A stretch of DNA of 64,000 nt from Phenylobacterium zucineum HLK1 (lineage in GTDB: Bacteria > Pseudomonadota > Alphaproteobacteria > Caulobacterales > Caulobacteraceae), in NCBI RefSeq assembly GCF_000017265.1, contig NC_011144.1, positions 620,001 through 684,000 on the forward strand. The letters are read 5' to 3'. Below are positions 44,578 to 54,100 of this stretch, piece by piece. The first letter of the stretch is position 1. Each line of letters opens with the position of its first letter. A program made the translations under genes and the position numbers. Under the pieces are notes generated by a model. The model made no database searches. It was not told the DNA's origin and saw only the letters and a program-made list of their open reading frames with translations.

Positions 44578-44657
44578 CGTCGGAGGATTTCGTCTCGGGC
44601 ATGTCCGCCCCATCGGCCGACTTGGGGGCGTCCCCCGGCCTATGGGGAAAAAGCGAG

Positions 44658-46940
44658 ATGAACACGCGAAGACTATGGTTCGTCCTCGCCATCGTCATGG
44701 CGGTGTCCTTCACCGTCCTGGGGCTGATGGGACGAGAGATCTATCGACAGGCGCCGCCGATACCCGAGCGCGTCGTCGATGCGTCCGGCGCGGTGCTGAT
44801 GACCCGCGAGGACATCCAGACGGGCCAGCTGGCCTGGCAGTCCATGGGCGGCCAGCAGAACGGCTCGATCTGGGGCCACGGCGGCTATGTGGCGCCGGAC
44901 TGGTCGGCCGACCAGCTGCACCGCGAGGCCACGACCCTGCTGGACATCTGGGGCCGCCGGGACCACGGCGCGCCCTATGCGGCGCTGAGCGGCGAGGCGC
45001 AGGCCTCGCTGAAGGCGCGGCTGAAGGCGGCGTTCCGCACCAACACCTACGACCCCGAGACGAAGACCATCACGGTCTCGCTCGACCGGGCCGAGGCCAT
45101 GCGCCAGGTGAAGGCGCACTACGTCTCGCTCTACAGCGACAGCGCCGAGCTGGAATCGCTGCGCGAGCAGTACGCGATCAAGAACGCGGCCGTGCCCGAC
45201 CTCGGGCGGCGCGAGGCGATCGCCGACTACTACTGGTGGAGCGCGTGGGCCGCCGGCACGAACCGGCCGGACGACACCGTCACCTACACCTCGAACTGGC
45301 CGCATGAAGAGCTGATCGACAACGTGCCGTCCTCGGCCAACGTCGTCTGGTCGGTGGCCAGCGTCCTGCTGCTGATCTTCGGCGTCGGCGCGCTGGTGTT
45401 CTGGCACGCCCGCACCAAGCAGGAAGACCACCTGAAGCCGCCCGCCAGCGACCCGCTGGCGAGCCTGAAGCCGACGCCCTCGATGAAGGCGACCGGCAAG
45501 TACTTCCTGACCGTGATCGGCCTCTTCCTGCTGCAGGTGGGCCTGGGCGCCGTGACCGCGCACTACGCGGTCGAGGGCCACGAGTTCTACGGGATCCAGA
45601 TCTCGGACATCATCCCCTATGCGGTCACCCGCACCTGGCACACCCAGCTCGCGGTGTTCTGGATAGCGACCGCGTGGCTGGCCACCGGCCTCTACGTCGC
45701 CCCGCTGATCTCCGGCCACGAGCCGAAGTTCCAGCGCCTGGGCGTCAACGTGCTGTGGGCCGCGCTGGTGTTCGTGGTGCTGGGCTCGATGGCCGGCGAG
45801 TGGCTGGGCGTCCAGCAGGTGTTCGACCTCAACACCAACTGGTGGTTCGGCCACCAGGGGTGGGAGTACATCGACCTCGGCCGCTTCTGGCAGATCCTGC
45901 TGTTCGTGGGCCTGATGCTGTGGCTGGTGCTCGTCAGCCGCGCCCTGTGGCCGGCCCTGAAGCGGCCGTCCGAGAGCAAGCCGGTCCTGGCCGTGCTGTT
46001 CATGTCGACCATCGCCATCGGCCTCTTCTACGCCGCCAGCTTCATGTGGGGTAAGCACACCCACGTCAGCATGGTGGAGTACTGGCGCTGGTGGGTGGTC
46101 CACCTGTGGGTCGAGGGCTTCTTCGAGGTCTTCGCCACCGCCGTCATCAGCCTGCTGCTGGTCAACCTGGGCCTGGTCCGCGCCAAGACCGCGAACGTGG
46201 CGGTGCTGTTCGGCACCATCGTGTTCCTGTTCGGCGGCGTGCTGGGCACCGCCCACCACTGGTACTTCTCGGGCACCCCGGTGTCGGTGATCGCGATCGG
46301 CTCGGTGTTCTCGGCCCTGGAGGTCGTGCCGCTGGCCCTGATCGGGGCGGAAGCCTTCGAGAACTGGCGCCACACCAAGGCCGCGCCCTGGGTCTCCACC
46401 TACAAGTGGCCGATCCTGTTCTTCGTGGCCGTGGCGTTCTGGAACCTGCTGGGGGCCGGCGTCTTCGGGTTCATGATCAACCCGCCGATCAGCCTCTACT
46501 ACATCCAGGGGCTCAACACGACGGCCACCCACGCCCACTCGGCCCTGTTCGGGGTCTACGGGATGCTGGGCATCGGCCTTCTGCTCTTCTGCTTCCGCGG
46601 GCTCGCCCGGCGCGAGGCCTGGAGCGACAAGCTGCTGGGCTGGACCTTCTGGCTCCTGAACGGCGGCCTGGCGATGATGGTCTTCATGTCGCTGCTGCCC
46701 GTGGGCGTGGTGCAGGCCTTCGCCAGCATCGAGCACGGCTACTGGTACGCCCGCTCGCCCGAGGTGATCCACTCGCCGCTGGTCGAGACGCTGGTGTGGA
46801 TGCGGGTGCCCGGGGACATCGTCTTCAGCCTCGGCGCCTTCACCCTGGCGGCCTTCGCGGCCCGGCTGCTGATCGGCGGCCGGCGTCCGCGGCAGGCGGT
46901 GCAGGAGGAGCCCGCACCGCTGCCGATCGCGGCGGAATAG
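44658..46940 (+). CDS. norZ: Quinol-dependent nitric oxide reductase (qNor)
   Basis: This 760-residue single-chain enzyme of the inner membrane reduces two NO to N2O with electrons from quinol. An N-terminal helix is followed by a periplasmic domain (SMGGQQNGSIWGHGGYVAPDWSADQLHRE), a linker helix and the NorB core with the conserved histidines (TRTWHTQLAVFWIATAWL; KHTHVSMVEYWRWWVVHLWVEG; GTAHHWYF; THAHSALFGVYGM). The length matches typical qNor. The absence of a separate cytochrome c subunit gene (norC) beside it supports the quinol type. A box lies upstream and a terminator follows. Confidence 0.95.
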   Translation: MNTRRLWFVLAIVMAVSFTVLGLMGREIYRQAPPIPERVVDASGAVLMTREDIQTGQLAWQSMGGQQNGSIWGHGGYVAPDWSADQLHREATTLLDIWGRRDHGAPYAALSGEAQASLKARLKAAFRTNTYDPETKTITVSLDRAEAMRQVKAHYVSLYSDSAELESLREQYAIKNAAVPDLGRREAIADYYWWSAWAAGTNRPDDTVTYTSNWPHEELIDNVPSSANVVWSVASVLLLIFGVGALVFWHARTKQEDHLKPPASDPLASLKPTPSMKATGKYFLTVIGLFLLQVGLGAVTAHYAVEGHEFYGIQISDIIPYAVTRTWHTQLAVFWIATAWLATGLYVAPLISGHEPKFQRLGVNVLWAALVFVVLGSMAGEWLGVQQVFDLNTNWWFGHQGWEYIDLGRFWQILLFVGLMLWLVLVSRALWPALKRPSESKPVLAVLFMSTIAIGLFYAASFMWGKHTHVSMVEYWRWWVVHLWVEGFFEVFATAVISLLLVNLGLVRAKTANVAVLFGTIVFLFGGVLGTAHHWYFSGTPVSVIAIGSVFSALEVVPLALIGAEAFENWRHTKAAPWVSTYKWPILFFVAVAFWNLLGAGVFGFMINPPISLYYIQGLNTTATHAHSALFGVYGMLGIGLLLFCFRGLARREAWSDKLLGWTFWLLNGGLAMMVFMSLLPVGVVQAFASIEHGYWYARSPEVIHSPLVETLVWMRVPGDIVFSLGAFTLAAFAARLLIGGRRPRQAVQEEPAPLPIAAE

Positions 46941-46990
46941 GAGACCTGGGAGGGGCCGTCCCACCCCGACAAACGGCTTCTTCCGGCGGA

Positions 46991-47023
46991 GGGCCGGGCG
47001 GCGACGCCCGGCCCTTCTTCTTT
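46991..47023 (+). terminator. Intrinsic terminator of norZ
   Basis: A perfect 10-bp stem, GGGCCGGGCG (46991-47000) and CGCCCGGCCC (47005-47014), with a GCGA loop, is followed by the T-rich TTCTTCTTT. The right arm and T tract are also the first unit of the tandem array that follows. Confidence 0.85.
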
Positions 47024-47192
47024 GGCCCTTCTTCTTTGGCCCTTCTTCTTTGGCCCTTCTTCTTTGGCCCTTCTTCTTTGGCCCTTCTTCTTTGGCCCTT
47101 CTTCTTTGGCCCTTCCTTTTTGGCCCTTCCTTTTTGGCCCTTCCTTTTTGGCCCTTCTTCTTTGGGCCGTCTTCTTTGGGCCCCTCCTCTTT
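47010..47192. repeat. 14-bp tandem repeat array (GGCCCTTCTTCTTT)n
   Basis: About thirteen units follow at a strict 14-base period. Seven are identical GGCCCTTCTTCTTT, then three read GGCCCTTCCTTTTT, one returns to the first form, and the last two have diverged (GGGCCGTCTTCTTT and a 15-base unit). It starts on the right arm of the norZ terminator. The period is not a multiple of three, so apparent open frames through it are artefacts. It has no spacers and is not a CRISPR array. Confidence 0.95.
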
Positions 47193-47256
47193 GCGCCCGC
47201 ACAAGGACGCCGCCCTGCGCCCGGGCGATCCTCCCGGCCTTGCAACGGAGGTCGTC

Positions 47257-47421
47257 ATGAACCGGCGCACGGATCGGCTGGGCGAGGCCCGGGCCTTCCT
47301 GGACGCGGACCGCAGGGGTCCGGCCACGGACGTCCAGAAGGTCGAGGAGGCCAGGCGCGGCAGGCGTCCCACGCGGGACGAGCTGGCCATGCTGGACGCG
47401 GGCCTGCTGGCCCGGAACTGA
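47257..47421 (+). CDS. Small conserved-looking protein, 54 residues
   Basis: The frame begins at an ATG preceded by GGAGG at 5 bases, a near-perfect ribosome site. The product is charged and helical-looking (GEARAFLDADRRGPATDVQKVEEA and DELAMLDAGLLARN), with no signal or membrane segment. It sits directly after the repeat array and ends one base before the stop of the convergent YbaN-like gene. The function is unknown. The good ribosome site and normal amino acid composition argue it is real. Confidence 0.5.
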   Translation: MNRRTDRLGEARAFLDADRRGPATDVQKVEEARRGRRPTRDELAMLDAGLLARN

Positions 47422-47820
47422 CTACTTCGAGGGGCGGGTCAGGACGTAGGCGAGCACCGCCGCGAGGGCCGCGCCCAGGGCGAGGCTGGCCGCAAGGCTC
47501 TGGACGCTCGCGGCGAAGGCCGCCCAGCTGCCCGTGACGCCCACCGCGGCCGCGGCCTTGGCCGGCCGGGGAATGGCCCGCCGGGTCTCCCAGTCGACGA
47601 GCACGGGCCCGAGCTTCGGATGCCGCCGCAGACGCTCGGCCCACTCGGGCGCGCCGCGGCTGAAGGCCCACAGCGCCACCAGCAGGAAGGGAACGGTGGG
47701 CAGGCCGGGCAGGGCCACGCCCGCCAGCGCCAGGGCCGTCGCCGCCCCGCCCACGCCGCGGTAGGCCCACCGGGCGACGGGGCCGGGCGGTCCGCGGGGG
47801 ACGGGACGAGGCGGGCGCAT
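47422..47820 (-). CDS. YbaN/DUF454 family membrane protein
   Basis: This small inner membrane protein of 132 residues has the family block YRGVGGAATALALAGVALPGLPTVPFLLVALWAF followed by the short cytoplasmic motif FSRGAPEWAERLRRHPKLGP (quoted in parts), and a C-terminal hydrophobic helix. The start is 2 bases after the nnrS stop, so it is translated with nnrS. Its role is unknown, and the pairing with nnrS suggests a part in the NO or denitrification response. Confidence 0.85.
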   Translation of the reverse strand: MRPPRPVPRGPPGPVARWAYRGVGGAATALALAGVALPGLPTVPFLLVALWAFSRGAPEWAERLRRHPKLGPVLVDWETRRAIPRPAKAAAAVGVTGSWAAFAASVQSLAASLALGAALAAVLAYVLTRPSK

Positions 47821-47822
47821 CT

Positions 47823-48995
47823 TCAGGCTCCGAGTGGCCGATTCTTCAGCAGCATCGACGAGTAGGCCACGGCGAACCCGGCGAAGGCCAGCGACCACAG
47901 GCCGACCGACGCGATGAGGAGCGGCGCCTGGAGCGCGGGAAGGAAGCCCGCCGCCACTCTCAGCGCGGCCGCGGCCAGGACGGCCAGGTAGATCCCGACG
48001 GTCGGCGCATCGGCGGCCAGCGGACGGCCGGAGTGGCCGCGGGTGGCGCGGGTCATCACCGCCAGGGTCATGACGCCGATCGCGCCGGCGGTCAGGGCGT
48101 GGACGCCGGCGGTGCGCGGGACCTCGCTGGTCAGGACGGCGCCGCCCAGCAGGGCCAGGCCCACGGCCAGCCAGCCGTAGCCCAGGTGCAGGATCCACAG
48201 CAGCGGCTCGCGGGCGGCGAGCCAGCCGCGCCAGCGGGCGAGGCGGACGAGGTTCACGAGGCCGGCGGCCAGCAGCAGGGCGCCGGTGAGCGTCCATTCC
48301 GGCGCGAAGGCCCAGCCGGCCGCCGCCGCCGCCGTCGTCCCCAGGGCCGCGCGGTCGACGAGGCCGAAGGGGGCGGGACCGGCCTCGATCCGGCGGGTCT
48401 TCAGCCAGTTGCGCGTGAAGCTCGGGGTGATGCGGCCGCCGATCAGCGCCAGCAGCACCATGGCGGCGGCCAGGGCCAGCCGCTCGCCCACATAGGAGTA
48501 GCCGAAGGCGGCGTTCAGGTGGAAGGCGACGTTGGCCAGCGCCAGGGCGCTGACGAGGCCGGCGACCGGCAGGTTGCGCCAGTTCTTCCCGGCCAGGATC
48601 TCGCGCCAGATCACGCCCGCGAAGGCGAGCAGGAAGGCGCTGTCGATCACCGCCGCCCAGGGGCCGATGGCGAACTCCATCAGCATGGCGATCCGGCCTG
48701 CGAACCACAGCGCCGCCAGCGCGCCCAGCGGCGCGCCGATCACCGGCATGCGGCCGGTCCAGTTGGGCACGGCGGTCGTCAGGAACCCGGCGACGATGGC
48801 GGCCATGAAGCCGAAGAACATCTCGTGGACGTGCCAGTCGCGGTGGGCGGCGAGCTCCGAGCCCGAGAGGTACATCCAGACCCACAGCGGCGCGGCGAGC
48901 GCGGCCCACAGGGCGCCGAAGAAGAAGAACGGCCGGAAGCCGAAACTCAGGAGCGGCGGGCCGGCATAGGCCCTGCGTGCGGCGGCGGTGGCCAT
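47823..48995 (-). CDS. nnrS: NnrS family haem-copper membrane protein
   Basis: This polytopic protein of about 390 residues has roughly twelve hydrophobic helices. Family markers are GFRPFFFFGALWAAL near the start, DWHVHEMFFGFMAAIVAGFL, TAVPNWTGRMP and VHALTAGAIGVMTLAVMTRATRGH with conserved histidines. NnrS is known to lower NO stress and is induced in NO-responsive regulons in several proteobacteria. The start at 48995 follows AAAGGA; a GTG at 49022 is also in frame. A Crp/Fnr-type box lies about 98 bases upstream. Confidence 0.93.
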   Translation of the reverse strand: MATAAARRAYAGPPLLSFGFRPFFFFGALWAALAAPLWVWMYLSGSELAAHRDWHVHEMFFGFMAAIVAGFLTTAVPNWTGRMPVIGAPLGALAALWFAGRIAMLMEFAIGPWAAVIDSAFLLAFAGVIWREILAGKNWRNLPVAGLVSALALANVAFHLNAAFGYSYVGERLALAAAMVLLALIGGRITPSFTRNWLKTRRIEAGPAPFGLVDRAALGTTAAAAAGWAFAPEWTLTGALLLAAGLVNLVRLARWRGWLAAREPLLWILHLGYGWLAVGLALLGGAVLTSEVPRTAGVHALTAGAIGVMTLAVMTRATRGHSGRPLAADAPTVGIYLAVLAAAALRVAAGFLPALQAPLLIASVGLWSLAFAGFAVAYSSMLLKNRPLGA

Positions 48996-49086
48996 TCCAC
49001 GGATCCTTTCGCTGGAAAACACCGGGCGCCTCGGCGCGGGCGCCGGGCGCGGCCCTTCCTATTAAACGCCGCGCCTGTCCGTCTCG

Positions 49087-49100
49087 TTGTCGGGGATCAA
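49087..49100 (-). promoter_or_regulatory. Crp/Fnr (NnrR/DNR-type) box of nnrS
   Basis: TTGTCGGGGATCAA fits TTG-N8-CAA. It lies upstream of nnrS on the minus side. The divergent amidohydrolase gene starts about 200 bases away on the other side, so nnrS is the likelier target. Confidence 0.7.
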
Positions 49101-49297
49101 GCTGCGGGCGCCGGACCGGCCGGGACTCGCCGCCGCGTTGGGCGAACGGGGGTTGCTCTTCGGCGGGCTTTTTCCGTGTGCGGCCTGCATGCGATGGCGT
49201 CTTTTCGGCCACGGGACGGCAAAAACTTGCGCGGCGGGTTGCCCCAGCGGCGCCGTCGGGGGATGCGGGCGTCGCTTATCGGCGGTAAGGGATCGAC

Positions 49298-51100
49298 ATG
49301 TTGGGGAACAGGGCGGCTGTCGCGGCGTGCATCGTCGCGCTCGGAATGCTTGGCGCGTCGGCGTCGTCGGAGGCGGCGTCGTCCGGCGCCTCGGGAGCCA
49401 CGCTCATCGCGGGCGCCACGGTGTTCGACGGCACGGGGGCGGCCCCGCGGACGGCGGACGTGCTGATCCGCGACGGCCGGATCGCCGAGGTCGGGCCGAA
49501 GCTGAAGCGTCCGCGCGGCGTGCGGATCGTCGAGGCGCGCGGCAAGGCGCTGCTCCCCGGCTTCATTGACGTCCACACCCACTGGACCCCGAACGGGGCG
49601 CCGGCCGCCCTGCCGCAGATCGCCACCGCCTACGTGACCTCGGGGGTCACGACCGTGGCCGACTACCACCAGGCGCCCGAGGCCTGGGCGCCGCGCCGCG
49701 CGTGGCTGTCCGAGCTGGCCGCGCCGCACGTGCGCATGACCGCGCGCATCAGCACCCCCGGCGGCCACGGCGCGGACTGGGCCGACACCAACACCACCCG
49801 CTGGATCACCACGCCCGAGTCGGCGCGCGCCGCGATCCGCGAGGTCGTTCCCTACAAGCCGGACCTCATCAAGGCGTTCATCGACGGCTGGCGCTACGGG
49901 ACCTCGCCCGACAACACCAGCATGAACGAGGACGCGCTGACCGCGCTGGCGGACGAGGCGCACAAGGCCGGCGTGCCGGTGACCACCCACACCGTCACCG
50001 TTGACCGGGGCAAGGTCGCCGCCCGGGCCAAGGTGGACATCATCGCCCACAGCCTGCAGGACCGCGAGGTCGACGCCGAGGCGGTGGCGGCGATCAAGGC
50101 CAGCGGCCTGATCTATGCGCCGACCCTGGCCGTCTACGAGCCGGTGAAGCCCGGCCAGGCGCCGCCCAAGGACATGGACTCCCCGCGGGTGAAGCAGTCG
50201 TTCCGCAAGTTCGACTACGCCCTGCGCAACGTGAAGGTCCTGCACGACGCCGGCGTGCCGGTGGCGCTCGGCACCGACGCCGGGATGACGGGCACGCCGC
50301 ACGGCGTCTCGACGCTGCACGAGATGGAGCTGCTGGTGAGGGCCGGCCTGACGCCCTCGGAGGCGCTGGTCGCCGGCACCGCCAACGCCGCGCGGGCTCT
50401 CGGCCTGGACGACCGCGGCGTGATCGCGCCCGGCAAGCGGGCCGACCTGGTGCTGATTGACGGCCAGCCGTGGCGCGACGTCTCGGAGACCCGGAAGACC
50501 TACGCCGTGTTCATCGACGGGCGGCAGGTGGTCGGGCCGGGGATCGCCCTGCCGGCCGGCAACGCCCGGACCGCCCTGGCGCCCGCGCCGGCCAAGGCCC
50601 TGATCGACGACTTCGAGCGCGCCGACGGCCGCACCAGCCTGGACACCCTGCGCACCGACGGAATGGACGGGGGCATGGACCGCACGGTCCAGGTCAGCCA
50701 GACCATCGACCGGCCCCAGGGCGGCAAGGCGCTGGCCCTGGCGGCGAAGATGTCGATCGAGGCGGCGCCCAACGCCAGCGTGATCCTGCCGCTGACCCGC
50801 GGCTCGGTCCGGCCTGTGGACGCCACCGGCTTCAAGGGCGTGCGCTTCGACGCGCGCGGCGACGGCGGCGTCTACCAGCTGAACATCAACACCCTGGACG
50901 GCCGCTGGCGCGCGGAGGTGGAGGCCGGCCCCGGCTGGCGGACCATCGAGGTGCCGTTCGCGGACCTGAAGCGGGCGCCCGGCCGCGGCGGTTCGGACGC
51001 GCCGTGGACGGGGGCGGACCTCCTGGAGGTCGAGCTCGGCGGCTCGCGCCCGGCGGGCGCCAAGCTGTGGCTCGAGGTCGACAACGTGAGCTTCTACTGA
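49298..51100 (+). CDS. Secreted amidohydrolase with C-terminal CIA30-like domain
   Basis: This 600-residue exported protein has the signal peptide MLGNRAAVAACIVALGMLGA. The metal-dependent hydrolase (imidazolonepropionase-like amidohydrolase) spans about residues 25-425, with HxH in GFIDVHTHW, later histidines in VTTHTVTVD and IIAHSLQD, and the active-site Asp in ALGTDAGMTGTPHG. The C-terminal 150 residues (IDDFERADG, GVRFDARGDGGVYQLNI, EVPFADLKR, LWLEVDNVSFY) match the CIA30 carbohydrate-binding-like beta sandwich. It lies 58 bases before a TonB-dependent receptor gene, probably in the same operon. The substrate (a peptide, cyclic amide or glycan derivative) is not readable. Confidence 0.9.
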   Translation: MLGNRAAVAACIVALGMLGASASSEAASSGASGATLIAGATVFDGTGAAPRTADVLIRDGRIAEVGPKLKRPRGVRIVEARGKALLPGFIDVHTHWTPNGAPAALPQIATAYVTSGVTTVADYHQAPEAWAPRRAWLSELAAPHVRMTARISTPGGHGADWADTNTTRWITTPESARAAIREVVPYKPDLIKAFIDGWRYGTSPDNTSMNEDALTALADEAHKAGVPVTTHTVTVDRGKVAARAKVDIIAHSLQDREVDAEAVAAIKASGLIYAPTLAVYEPVKPGQAPPKDMDSPRVKQSFRKFDYALRNVKVLHDAGVPVALGTDAGMTGTPHGVSTLHEMELLVRAGLTPSEALVAGTANAARALGLDDRGVIAPGKRADLVLIDGQPWRDVSETRKTYAVFIDGRQVVGPGIALPAGNARTALAPAPAKALIDDFERADGRTSLDTLRTDGMDGGMDRTVQVSQTIDRPQGGKALALAAKMSIEAAPNASVILPLTRGSVRPVDATGFKGVRFDARGDGGVYQLNINTLDGRWRAEVEAGPGWRTIEVPFADLKRAPGRGGSDAPWTGADLLEVELGGSRPAGAKLWLEVDNVSFY

Positions 51101-51158
51101 CCGGCCGAAGGGGGGCGGTCAGCAGCGGGACAACAAAGAGAGAGAAGGGGATAGACGG

Positions 51159-54100
51159 ATGCAGATGAAGTCATGGCGCAGCATGATGCTGGGCACGACC
51201 GTGCTGTGCGCGCTCGGCGCCGGCCCGGCGCTGGCCCAGACGGCCGACGACGCCACGGTCGAGGAACTGGTGGTCGTGGGCTCGCAGATCGAGGGCTCCA
51301 AGATCACCGCCCCGGTGCCGGTGACGGTGGTGGGCGAGGACCAGATCCGGGCCATCGGCGCGACCAGCGGCGACGACCTCTTCCGGTCGATCCCGCAGAT
51401 GGGCGACGTCAACTTCAACTCGGCCTACCTGCCGAACTCGTCCAACTCGGCGCGCGGCGACGTGGGCTCGGTCAACCTGCGCAGCCTGGGCGTGGGCAAC
51501 ACCCTGGTGCTGCTGAACGGCCGCCGCGTGGTGGCCCACCCGACCAGCCGGGCCGACGAGAACCTGGTGCCGGTGCTGACCTACAACACCAACGCCATTC
51601 CGGTGGGCGGGCTGAAGCGGCTGGAAGTGCTGCGTGACGGCGCCGCCGCCCTCTACGGCTCGGACGCCGTGGCCGGCGTGGTCAACACCGTGCTGCAGGA
51701 CGACTTCGACGGCCTGCAGATCGACGCGCAGTACGGCGAGGCCGAGGGCACCAACCTCAGCGAGACCGAGTTCAACGTGCTCGCCGGCAAGAACTGGGAC
51801 CGGGGCAACCTGACCCTGTTCCTGAACTACACCGACCGTTCGTCCCTGCGCGCCTGGGACCAGGAATACACCGCCTCGTCCGACCGCCGCCCGCTGTTCG
51901 TGGGCACCCGGTTCGAGGGCGCGGGCAGCCTGGACAGCCGCATCACCCAGACGCCCTGGGGCTCGCTGCAGACCCTGGGTAACGTCGGCGTCCGCCAGAA
52001 CGGGACGCTGGTCACCTCGAGCGCCGGCGCCTTCCACACCCAGCCCACCGGCTGGGACGGCTGCCGCGTCAGCCTGGGATCCTACTGCATCGACGACGCC
52101 GCCCCCGCGACCAGCGGCGCGGACCGCGACCTGCGCTACAACCAGGCCACCTACAACACCTCGGTGATCCCCGAGGTCGAGCGCTTCAACAGCTTCGTGG
52201 CGGGCAACTGGGACCTGACCGACGACATCGAGCTGTTCGGCGAGATGGGCTACTACAACGCCGTCAGCCACAGCGTTCAGGGCCCGACCACGACGCTGAC
52301 GTCGCTGCCGATCACCGTGCCGGCGTCGAACTACTACAATCCCTTCGGCCCGAGCGTGTTCGCCAACGGCCAGGCCAACCCGAACCGCCTGGCGGGCATC
52401 AACGCCCCGGCGGCGGGCCTGCCGGTCGTGATCCGCAGCTACGCCTTCGTGGACGTGGGGCCGAACGAGGTCGACGTGAACCTCACCCAGACCCGCTCGC
52501 TGCTGGGCCTGCGCGGCGAGAAGCTCGGCTTCCGCTGGGAAGGCGCGTTCGTCTATTCGCGCGCCAAGGCCAAGGACGTGTCGGACGGCATCAGCGCCAC
52601 CCTGCTCCAGCAGCAGCTCGCGCTCTCGACGCCGGACGCCTACAACCCGTTTAACGGCGGCGACCCGGCCAATCCGAGCATCGGCGACGCCACGCCGTCG
52701 TCGCAGGCGGCGATCGACGCTATCTCGATCCGCACGAAGCGGGTTTCCACCAGCTCGCTGGCCCTGGCCGACTTCAAGGTCTCCAAGCCCGACCTGTTCG
52801 CCCTGCCGGGCGGCGACGTGGGCTTCGCGGCCGGCGTCGAATGGCGGCGTGAGACCCAGAAGGACGACCGCGACGACCGCCTCGACGGCACCATCGTCTT
52901 CACCGACATGGTCACCGGGGCGGTGTATGGCAACGACCTGATCGGCTCGTCGCCCTCGCCCGACACCAAGGGCTCGCGCAAGGTGACCTCGGCGTTCGCC
53001 GAGCTGGCCATCCCGGTCGTCTCGCCGGACATGGAGATCCCCTTCGTCCACGCCATCGAGGTGCAGCTCGCCGGCCGCTTCGAGGACTTCTCGGACGTCG
53101 GCAGCGTGGCCAAGCCGAAGATCGCGGCGGCCTGGGACATCTTCGACGGCCTGCGGATCCGCGGCTCGTGGGCCGAGGGCTTCAAGGCCCCGAACCTGGA
53201 GCAGATCAACGCGACGCTGGTGACCCGCTCGAACACCCGCACCGACTGGGTCCGCTGCGAGGCCGACCTGCGGGCCGGCCGCATCAACGCGTTCTCGGAC
53301 TGCTCGCGCTCGCAATCCACGACCGCGCGCCGCTCGGGCAACCAGGACCTGAAGCCGGAGGAGAGCGAGAACTTCGGCCTGGGCGTGGTGTTCCAGCCGC
53401 GCTTCCTGCCGCCGGAACTCGGAAACGTGACGGTGACCGCCGACTACTGGCGCATCAAGCAGAAGGGCATCGTCGGCCTGTTCGGCGAGGGCAACGCCCT
53501 GATCGCCGACTACCTGGCGCGGGTGAACGGGGGCTCGAACCCCGCCGTCGTTCGGGCCGACCCGACGGCGGACGACATCGCCGCCTTCGAGGGCACCGGG
53601 CTCGCGCCGGTGGGCTCGGTGCTGTACGTGAGCGACCAGTACCAGAACCTGCTGCCGCAGGAGGCCCGCGGCCTCGACATCGGCGTGATCTGGAACCTGC
53701 CGACCGACCGGTTCGGCGACTTCGACTTCGCGTTCAACGCCGCCCACCTGATCAAGTTCTACCGCCAGCCCTCGCCGGCCATCGCCGAGCTGCTCGAGGC
53801 GCGGGCCGCGGGCGAGATCAATGCGGGGACGACGATCACCGGCGGCGGCGACCTGATCCGTCAGGACGGCCGTCCGGAGTGGAAGTGGTCGGCCTCGGCG
53901 ACCTGGCGCTACAACCAGTTCACCGTGGGCGCCTTCACCCAGTACATCGGCGATGTCGAGGACCTGGACCTGACGGACTCCACCGGCAGCAACTGGGTGA
54001 TCGACTCCCAGATCACGGCGAACCTGTACGCCCAGTACGAGTTCACCGACGGCTGGACCAGCGACACTCGCCTGCGCGTGGGCGTGCGGAACCTCACCGA

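Noticed and set aside
47010..47192. CRISPR-like array or leucine/phenylalanine-rich membrane peptide in the repeat region
   Set aside because: The 14-base units are contiguous without spacers and no cas genes are present. The period is not a multiple of three, so the frames cycle through all three readings and give artefact peptides in both directions.
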